Virus record (IMG/VR): IMGVR_UViG_3300021956_000017
Location: 1 to 57,617 of that record
DNA from: a virus
DNA length: 57,617 bases
Direction: 5' to 3' (one strand)
Under the pieces are notes generated by a model that ran no database searches, was not told where the DNA came from, and was given only the letters and a program-made list of their open reading frames with translations. Position numbers and translations under genes: made by a program. Position 1 is the stretch's first letter, and each line of letters begins with the position of its first letter. Of this stretch, positions 12,440-21,500 are shown piece after piece.

Positions 12440-15391
12440 ATGGACGCGCTTGCTTTCATGGCGGCAGTCCTGCCACCTCCGGGTAATGGGCGTTACTGCG
12501 TGGTAGAGCTGACAAACAAAAAAGAACACGTATTCGTAAAGGAGATTGAAGACACAGAACCGACACTTGCACGCTGGCGTAAACAGAACTGCGACATCTA
12601 CTTTGCGCTGGGCACATTTGGCGGCGAGGACAAGCGCGTTGCTACCAACAGCCAGATGGTCAAGTGCATTGCGATTGACGTTGACTGCAACCACCCACGC
12701 GACATACCGGACGAGAACGGCGTAGTCACACCCAAGGCGTACCCCGCTGCGCGAGTGGCGGCACAGGCCATACTGGACTTCTGTCAGGCAACAGGTCTGG
12801 CAGGGCTTGGCGAGCCGTGGATGGTGGCATCAGGCGGTGGCGTGCATGCGTACTGGCCCCTGACCGAGGCGGTCAGCATTGCCGATTGGAAGCCGGTGGC
12901 TGAAGCATTCAAGCGCTTATGTGTCTTGCACAAGCTGCACATTGACATGACGGTGACTGCGGATGCCTCACGGGTACTGCGGGTTCCCGATACGGTGAAC
13001 AACGGGGTCAAGGGCAAGAAGCGTGTGCGTGAGCGCACCAATGTCCGGTTCATGCACGAGGGCAGCTACTTCGACATTGAGGACATCAGCGCCTTGGTGC
13101 ACAAGGGCTTGGCCGGTACAGCGCTGGAGGTCAAGGCCCCTAAGCCGTCCAACACCCTGACACTACCCGGCGTACGCCCAACGGCAAGCGTAGCGGCGCA
13201 GCCCATCACGCTGTACCCCAACAGCAGCACCAAGTTTGGCAACATCTTCAAGGCAACTAAAAAGGGTGCGGGTTGCGAACAGCTTGCACACTATGTCGAG
13301 AACGCTGACCAAGACGGCATGGAGCCGCTATGGCGCGGGCTGTTGAGCATTGCCCAGAAGTGTGACGACGGGGACAGGGCATCCGTATGGTTGAGCGGGC
13401 TGCACCCCTACAGTGAAGAGCGGATGCAGAACAAGCTGGCTGAAATTAAGGGGCCGTATCCCTGCATCAAGTTTGACTCAGAGAACCCCGGCGTGTGCAC
13501 ATCGTGCAAGCATTGGGGCAAGATAACCAACCCGCTGGCCCTTGGGCGGGAGTACAGCACCGAGACCGCGGTCAAAGAAATCGAGGTGGTCATCCCCCAC
13601 GCCTCGACAGACCCCCGCAAGATTCTGCGGCCCGAAGCACCCCGTGGCTATGCCTATGGTCGGGATGGGGGAGTATTCATTGAGAAGGACGACGAAGACG
13701 CAGAAGGCAACAAGATTAAGCGCCAGATATTGCTGGTTCCCTACGACCTGTTCCCGTTGGATATTTTGAACAGCAACGGAGAGCACACCATTCACATGCT
13801 GGCGCTGCGCCCCGAGGGTACGCAGACCGTCACACTGCCACAGAAATCGGTAGTAAGTAAGGACGACACCCTCAAGAGCCTTGCCCAACAGAACATCCTT
13901 GCGTCATTCGGCGCAGGCAACGACAAGAACTTGTTTGATTACATACGAGCGAGTGTAGAAAAAATGAGCACTGAGAAGCAACCCGTCAAAGTCCCCGGCA
14001 ACACCGGCTGGCAACCCGACGACACGTTTGTGTACGGCGGCAAGATTTACTCCACGGCTGAGCCGCTGGCCGTCCCGATGCTGGGTATGGAGAACATCGT
14101 CAACAACACCCAGTCCAAGGGCACGCTGGACGGATGGAAGAACGTCATCAACTTGTTCATCCGCAAGAAGATGTACGACCACTTGGCCATCATTCTGTTC
14201 AGCGCTGGCGCTCCACTGATGCGCTTCACCGGCATCTACGGGCTGACCATTCACTGCGGCTCAACCGAGTCAGGCACAGGTAAGTCGCTGGCGCTGGAGG
14301 GTGCGGCATCTATCTGGGGGCATCCGGTGCACTACCGCACAGGCAAGAGCACATCGCCGGTCGCCATGCAGCAGCGCTTGGGGTTACTCAACAGCATGCC
14401 CTTGATTACGGACGAGATTACCAGCAAGAACCGAGCGTCTCCTGAGTGGTTCTCCGAGTTCCTGCTGGACATGACCGAGGGGCGCGGCAAGGAGCGTATG
14501 GAGTCCGGGGCCAACAAGGAGCGGCTGAACCTGTCCACATGGATGTCGATGGCGCTGATGTCATCCAACACCCACGTTGTCGATACGCTGACGGGCGCAC
14601 GCAAGCATGCTGCCGAAGGTGAGCTGCGCCGCCTGCTGGACTTTGTGCTGGACGCGGAGCTGTCTTGGGAGCCGCACGAGGTGGAGATTATCAAGAGCTT
14701 GGGCCAGAACTACGGCGTGGTGGGGGAGCTGTACGCGGACTACCTTGCCAAGCATGTGCCCGAGCTGACCACGTTTGTGCCTGAAGTGGTGGCCAATACC
14801 TACAAGGACTTCAACGCCACCAACGACGAGCGCTTCTGGATGGCAGGGATTGGGGCGGCAATGGCCGCAGGGCTGGCGCTGGGGCGTAACCACGCTGGCA
14901 TCGTTGACTTCCCCCTACCGGAGATTCTGGACGCGTACAAGCGTTGCGTAGAGTACATGCGCAGCAACATTCACACCAATACTCGCACCGCCGAGGACGT
15001 GCTGAACGCCTATACCCGCGAAAACTACGGGCACTTTGTGGTGGTCAACTTCGGGGCTGCTGGCGGTGTGCTGGCGCAGATGGGTGATGGCGCTGTGATT
15101 GACAAGAGCACCACGCGCTCCCATGTCATGGGCCGTATCGAGAACGGCGTTACGGCGGGGTACGTTGACTACTACGTGGACGAGCGGCAGATGAAAGCGT
15201 TCTGCGCCACCATGAGCTTTGGCTACGCTGACTTCAAGAAGCAGATGGAGCAGCAGTTTGCGGTGACGTACATGCCCAAGAAAGACTTGATGGGGCGCAC
15301 CAACGGCCCGCACATGCGTGTGGCGGTGATGAAGATTTCTCGGCGGGTGGATGAAGAAACTGCTTTACAAATACCCGTGGCAGAAGATTGA
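12440..15391 (+). CDS. primase-helicase (AEP-like primase plus DUF927-type ATPase)
   Basis: 983 aa, starting after AAGGATTTCT. The N-terminal third looks like an archaeo-eukaryotic-type primase: IAIDVDC (D80, D82), ASGGGVHAYW (130-139, the SGxGxH motif) and DASRVLRVPDT (175-185). The C-terminal half is a RecA/AAA-type helicase of the DUF927 kind: Walker A GSTESGTGKS (607-616), Walker B PLITDEI (D658, E659), then the conserved Asn of SSNTH and an Arg-rich GELRRLLDF. It would prime and unwind DNA for the family A polymerase. The middle section carries a four-Cys pattern (GVCTSCKHWGK) that may bind zinc. Confidence 0.88.
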   Translation: MDALAFMAAVLPPPGNGRYCVVELTNKKEHVFVKEIEDTEPTLARWRKQNCDIYFALGTFGGEDKRVATNSQMVKCIAIDVDCNHPRDIPDENGVVTPKAYPAARVAAQAILDFCQATGLAGLGEPWMVASGGGVHAYWPLTEAVSIADWKPVAEAFKRLCVLHKLHIDMTVTADASRVLRVPDTVNNGVKGKKRVRERTNVRFMHEGSYFDIEDISALVHKGLAGTALEVKAPKPSNTLTLPGVRPTASVAAQPITLYPNSSTKFGNIFKATKKGAGCEQLAHYVENADQDGMEPLWRGLLSIAQKCDDGDRASVWLSGLHPYSEERMQNKLAEIKGPYPCIKFDSENPGVCTSCKHWGKITNPLALGREYSTETAVKEIEVVIPHASTDPRKILRPEAPRGYAYGRDGGVFIEKDDEDAEGNKIKRQILLVPYDLFPLDILNSNGEHTIHMLALRPEGTQTVTLPQKSVVSKDDTLKSLAQQNILASFGAGNDKNLFDYIRASVEKMSTEKQPVKVPGNTGWQPDDTFVYGGKIYSTAEPLAVPMLGMENIVNNTQSKGTLDGWKNVINLFIRKKMYDHLAIILFSAGAPLMRFTGIYGLTIHCGSTESGTGKSLALEGAASIWGHPVHYRTGKSTSPVAMQQRLGLLNSMPLITDEITSKNRASPEWFSEFLLDMTEGRGKERMESGANKERLNLSTWMSMALMSSNTHVVDTLTGARKHAAEGELRRLLDFVLDAELSWEPHEVEIIKSLGQNYGVVGELYADYLAKHVPELTTFVPEVVANTYKDFNATNDERFWMAGIGAAMAAGLALGRNHAGIVDFPLPEILDAYKRCVEYMRSNIHTNTRTAEDVLNAYTRENYGHFVVVNFGAAGGVLAQMGDGAVIDKSTTRSHVMGRIENGVTAGYVDYYVDERQMKAFCATMSFGYADFKKQMEQQFAVTYMPKKDLMGRTNGPHMRVAVMKISRRVDEETALQIPVAED

Positions 15392-15560
15392 GCGGGGGCA
15401 GGGGTTCTTCATCCCCTGCTTGGACGTTGTGGCCGTCAAGGAAGCGGGCCTACAAGCAGCCCTGCGGCATCGGTACTTTGGCGCTAAGGCCGAGGTCGGT
15501 ATCCGCAATGGGCTGCTTGGGGTCTGGTTCTACCGTCCGGCTAAGACTCCAGCTCCTTGA
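15351..15560 (+). CDS. small conserved phage protein (69 aa)
   Basis: Overlaps the end of the primase-helicase gene by 41 bases and ends inside the convergent ejection-protein gene. The core (YPWQKIERGQGFFIPCLD, then a helix and IRNGLLGVWFYR) has the compact conserved look of a short phage beta protein; I recall similar small proteins next to replication genes. The function is unknown. It is the last gene of the plus-strand operon. Confidence 0.65.
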   Translation: MKKLLYKYPWQKIERGQGFFIPCLDVVAVKEAGLQAALRHRYFGAKAEVGIRNGLLGVWFYRPAKTPAP

Positions 15561-18500
15561 TGCGCTGTTCAAACTTTGATGCCAAGTCCTGCTTGCGCTT
15601 TTCAAGGTCGTCGATGCGCTTGCGCTTCTCGTCGCCGGGCATATTCGCACCGCGAATCCGTTCTTCCATTGCCCGAATGTTGCCCATCAACTTCTGATAC
15701 TGCAAGGCCATAGGCGCAACGCGAAGCTCGGTACGGTGGTTTTCCACAAAGTCTTTGGCATCTGCGGCCCGGCCTTCCCGTTTCATGGCGTCGAAATCGC
15801 GCTTGGCCTGCATCGCCTCATCCGCCAGTTTGTACATGACGTCCGCGTCAGCACCGCCGTACTTCTTCTGGAACGCGCTACCAATGAACGACATCTCCGA
15901 CAAGTTTTTGGGCACAGGCTCCACTTCACCGTCTTTGAACAGCCCATTGGTTGCAGCCAGCACGGCAAGGGGAATCTGCCCAAAATAGCCGGACACGATG
16001 CGCTCAATCTGAATGGGTGACAGGACAGGCGCAAACTTGCTCATGGCCTTGGCCAGCTCGGTGGTGTTGGCGTTGTAGCGCTCCTCCACGCTCTTGCCAC
16101 GAAGACGGGTTGACTCCAGCTCGAAGCCGGTGTTGAAGTCTTTGTTCGTCCACACCTCCGCAATCGGTTTGACGACCTGCGGCACACCCATAGAAGACGC
16201 GCCGGGGATAGCGCCCTTAAACATGCTTTGAAGCGCGGCAAGCTGCTGCCCGCCATCCGTCTGCCCGGCCATAGCGTCTGCTGCGGCTGCGCCCAACGAA
16301 AAGAACCAGCCAAACTCGTACGGGATGGGCAGTTTCAGCGGTTCATCCAGCCCCGGCACATGCATAAAGAAGTTGCTGTACCGGTCTTTGGGCTTGGCGT
16401 TCTTGTAGTAGTCGTCATCCTGCATAGCCATTGCGTATGCGATGCCGCCCGCAGCCAGCAGCATGGCGTTGTTGTAAAACTTCTGCTTGATTTTGAGCTG
16501 CTCGTTAAACGGCATCTGCCCGGTGGCTGCTTTGTACAGGACGTTCAAGCCCTGAATCTGGGCATTGAAGAACGGAATCATCCGGCTGGCGTACTGGATT
16601 GCTGGCGACAGACCCCGCTTGTGGAAGTTCATCGACTCCATGACGGCAAACTCTGCCTCCACTTCCGACAGCCCGTTCTTGATGGCGTTCTCGTACACCA
16701 GCGCCCGTGTGGCAGCATCGGCATTGAGCGCGGCCTTGTCAGCCATGCGGAACAGTTTGTCGAAGGCGTTGAAGTCCTTGCCGCTTGCCAGTTGCAGCGC
16801 AAACTTGGAGATGTCGTCCGGGTCACCTGTGAAGATGCCGCTCTGCATCAAGCCTTTTTTAATCAACTCCGCCGCAGTATTACTCTGCCCGGTGCTCATC
16901 TTCAAGAACTCTTTGTTGGCTTTGTAAACTGCGGTCAGCATGCCGTAGTCCAGCCCGGAAGTGGCGGTTGCCGCCATAGGGTCACGGAACAACTGACGCA
17001 GCAGGTACAGCGGAGTGCGGGTAACACCGGCACGCAACAGGTCACCGGCAATGCCGCCCCACTTCAAGAACCCCGGCAGCGTCAGGGGCGCGCCCTCAAG
17101 GCTTTGAATCAATAACTCCGCCGGGATACCCTCGGCCACCGTTCCGTTGGTTTGTACGCGCACATGGCGCTCACCATTGTCTTTGGGGTCGTTGGGGTCA
17201 GGCTCTTGGTTAAACCGGATGATGCTGGCGTCAGACGCCACGCCGTAACCCTTGCGGACTTGCATACTGTCCGTGGCTTTACCAATCTCCTGCATGGCAT
17301 AGCCCACATTGCGAGCGGCCAAGTTGGTCAGGGCCTTGTTCACCAACAACGTGGTGTTGCGCGGGATGGACTCGTTGATGGGCAGAATCTTGGCTTCGCC
17401 GCCCTTGAGTGCTGCCAGATGTGGCTGGTGGCGGATGTCGCCAATGCGGATGGTGCGCTCACCACCAAACACCAGCTCGGCTATGCCGTTCTCTTTGACC
17501 CGGTAGTACGGAACGTAGTCGCCGTCACGCAGGAAGTCCCGCGCCTCGGCCTTGGTGATAGCGCCCGTATCTGCCAAGAACTCAATCATTCCCTTGTTGT
17601 AGGCGTTGTACCGCTCACGCACTTTCTCCAGTGCGGCTTTCAGTTGGGGGTTGGCTTCCGCCGCCGCCATTGCAGCGTCAACTTCTTGCTGGGTAATACC
17701 CAAGGCCCCGAGGTCTAGCTTGGCCAGCCCTTTGTTGGCAGCACGCTGCGCAATCAGGTACATGGTTGCCATCTGCATTTTGGCGGCTTCATTGCCGTAC
17801 CTATCTGGGATGTCGCCTACCGCAGCAAACACCTCCTTGGCGCTGTCTTTCCCGGTGCTGCGGATTCCTTTGAGCCCCTTGTCGTCTTCGTATATTTCCA
17901 ACGGCCCATTGCTCAGTGCGGACAATACCAACGGCATCTTCTGGTCGGCCTTGGTGTAGCTGTACATGGCCTGCTGAAACAGGCGGGAGTCGCCAAACGC
18001 CTTGGCTCCCATCTCCATTACCTTGCGCAAAGCCGCCCGCATATCGGTCGTCTGCATCTCAAACTCAAGCGCGTAGTTTGAACCACCACGCATGGTCTGC
18101 CACCAGCCCTGCTTCTGCGCTACGGTTCTTTGCGCCAGTTGGGACAAGTCATTGTCTTCGCCGTACTTGGCTGCTTTGGCAAACGCTTGTTGTTCGCCCG
18201 GTTTGGCAAAGTACGTCTCCGACGGCATGTAGATTTTCTCAATCAAGTCCAGCGCTTGTTTGCTTGGAGGTTGATTGAACAAGCCCGCTATCCAGCGTTT
18301 CAATTTCTGCCAAAGCGACTCAGGCTTGCCGATACCGTCCAAACGGTCGCGGAAGTCTTTGCTGGAGTTGACCTCGGACATGAACTCGTGCACGTCCTTG
18401 ATGCCGTACTGGCCTTTCAAATCCAACCGGCTTTCAGCCGCCTTGAACAAGTTGATGATGCCCTGCTTGGACGCACGCTGCATTGGCGTTAGCTGGGAGT

Positions 18501-21500
18501 CCGGCGTGCGCATTGCCTTGGTGGTGGCAGCGTGGGTCAACTCGTGCAGCAAGTCTTCTTCCGTCACGCGGTTGGGGTGCATTGTGATTTTGTTGCGGCC
18601 CTCTTCGTACAGACCGGCGACCATCTCACCCTGATACTTAACGAACCGGTCAACGCCAATCGTAGTGCCGTGCAGGAACTCACGCAGCCCCTTGGCACGT
18701 TCACGGATTGCCGGGGTCGAACCGTGCTTGATAAGCCCATCAACAACGCCCATGATGTCGTTGTCCCGCACAGCAAACTTCACGTCGTCATGCGGCACAG
18801 TCAGATTCAGCGCTTCCGCCTCATCCATCAGCTTGGCAAACTCATTGCCTTTATCCAACTCAGCTTGCGTAGCGGCTTCCAACTTGGCTTGGGCCTTTTT
18901 TTCCGCAGGGGTCAGCAACGCTTGCTTGGCAAGCTCCAACGCGTTTGCTTTGGCGCGTTCGTTTGTTTCAGCCCGGTCTACTACGGCTTGCGCTTCTTCT
19001 TTGGCCTTGCCTTCTTTGGCGGCATTCAATTTTTCCAACGCAGCAAGGGCTTCTTTTGTGGCTTGCTTCAACGCAGCTTCTGCCGAGATGACGTTGTTCT
19101 CCAGTACCTCCCGCGCTTCTTGCGCTGGGGTTAGTTTTCGGGGCTTGCGGGCTTGGCTAAGTCGCTGTTGTCCGCTTGTGCCGCCAGCGCCTTCGATACT
19201 TTCAGCCGTACCCGTACGCATTTTTGATGGTGCAGCCGTTTGGGTTCTGGCTACGGGGCCTGCTGTTGGTGCAGTCTTTACAAGCCCTGCAAGGTTTTTG
19301 TAGTAGTTGTACTGCGCTTTCAGTGTTTGAAGCTGCTTGTTAATTCGCGCAACGCTCTTGCCTTGTTCTTGCAAGGCTTGGCCTTCTGCCCGCAACGCGT
19401 CAAACTGAGTTTTAATCCGGCCCATCTCTTCAACAGCCGTTTGTTTTTCTTGCTCACGGCGCATCCGCTCAAACGTGTCTTCCGTTGCTTTTTCTCGGGC
19501 TTTTGCTGCGCGGCTTTCAGGCGTAGTCTTTTCAATTGGCTCAACGATTGTTTTTTTAGTAAGCCCCGACAATTCGGTTTCAATTTTGTCTATGGCGTTG
19601 TCAACGCGCTTTGTGCTTTTCTTTTGGGCAACCAGTTCTTCGCGTTTTTCTTGCGCAATTTTTAACTGCTTTTCAAGGTCTTTAAGTTTGATTTCAAAAT
19701 TCTTCTGCGCAATTGGGGGCACAGTGACGCGGCTACCGGGCAGTGTTTCACCTGCCGGGGTTTGAATAGTTCCAGTTTGCCGCGCCGTAACCGCAGCCTG
19801 CATCTCATTCTTCTGCTTGTTGACGGCTTCCGCGTTGCGCTTGGCAGCTACCTCGGCTGCGCCCACAACAGCGCGTTGTGCCTTGGCCTCGGCCTGCTTT
19901 TGTTTGACAGCAGGGTTGCTCTTCTGAAACTCCTGCAAGTCTTTAAGCTGCCCATCCAGCAGCTCCAGTTTCTTGCGCTCAACGAGCACCAGCCCGTCCA
20001 GCATGGCTTGGGCAGAAAACTCCGCGCCGTTGTAGGCTTCGTTCAGCTTTGCGTTTAACTCCGCCAACCCTTGTTGCGCCGCAGCAATTTCTGTTTGCAG
20101 CGCCGTAGCTTTTTCCAACTCGTTTGCCAACGCCTTCTGTTCACCAGCGCGACCTTCAATGGCTTCAGCAGCGGCAATCATCTGCCCTATGCGCGTTTGC
20201 ACAGCAGCCAACTGCCTCTCGGCGGTATTCAGTGCGTCCTGTGCGTTCTTAATGTCAGGGGCGTACAGCGCAGCCCGCGCATCCATCGCTTCCTTCTTGG
20301 CTTCTGCAAAGGCTTCCTTCACTGCAATCGCGTAGTTCTTTTGCGCCTCGGGGATGCGTTTGTTTAACCGCTCGGTTGCTGCGTCAATAATTTTTTGGTT
20401 GGCAATAGCCAGCTTCTTGGCTACGTCCAATGCAGCACGCCCCGCTTTGACCGCAGGGGACTTTTCAAAATTACTTGCCGTGGCACGGATGTGCCCAATG
20501 TCTTCACGCGTTTCGGGGAATAGCTCGGTTTGCGCTTGGGCTTGCCGTATTGACTGACGTTCCAAAGCGTCTGCTTCTTTGTCTTTTCCTTCTGCACGCA
20601 ACTTTGCAATTTTTGCAGCCGTCTGGCTGTCTAAGTCCAAACTGCCCTGCGCCTTTTCATACTCGCGCAGTGTTTCTTGCAGTTCGCGCAACGCGCTACC
20701 TTCCGGGGCCAACGCCGCTTCGTAGCTAACGGTTTTGTTTACACGTCCGCGTTCCCCAATGCGCGTCTCGCTGGGTTTACCGGGCACGTTCTCATAGACT
20801 TTTCCTGCTTTCCAATTTGTTCCGGGTTCAGATACGGTACGCGTATACGTTTGCTTGCCAAGGTCTTCCCCACGCAAAATGCGCTCAGCTTGGTTCTGTG
20901 CTGCATCCAACATGGCCCTATTAGCTTTGCCGTCTTCAATCAAGTCTTTTACCCGCAACAACGCTTCTTTGATGCCCTGTGTACGAATAGGCCCAAACTC
21001 CGTCTCTATGGTTTCCCCTTCAGGGATGCTGCGTTGCAGCGCTTTATCAATTAGATTGCCTACGTATTCCTGTAGGCGGCGCAGTTCTCCGGCCAGCGTG
21101 GTGGCTGTTTCTCCTTTTTCTTCCGCAGTCTTGCGGGCTTCTTCGGCAGCAAACTGGCGTTTCAATGGGCCAGTTTCTACGCGCTGCGGTGCACGCGGTG
21201 GGTTTGCAAGCTGGTTGCGAAGAGTGTCCAGTTGTTCTTTGATGACGGCAACCGCAGGGTGGTACGCACCAAACCGGCGCTCCTCCAGTGGGCGCAAGTC
21301 CCGCATCTCAGTCTCTGCACCAAGAATGGTCTTGGCCCCCCGCACAATGGCAGGCTTTGTGACGACCTCCGTCAGTGCTTCACGGCGTGGCAACGCCTGC
21401 ACTCGGTTCACCCACTCGCTCAAGGCAGTATGCAGTTCGGATGCGGCTTTGGTGGCTTCGTCTACCGTCATGGCTGGACGGCCTTGTGCGCGGCGGGCAA

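Noticed and set aside
16228-17115. Plus-strand open frame of 295 codons inside the giant gene
   Set aside because: It is antisense to the conserved domain-38-like region, with no ribosome binding site; it reflects codon bias of the real gene.
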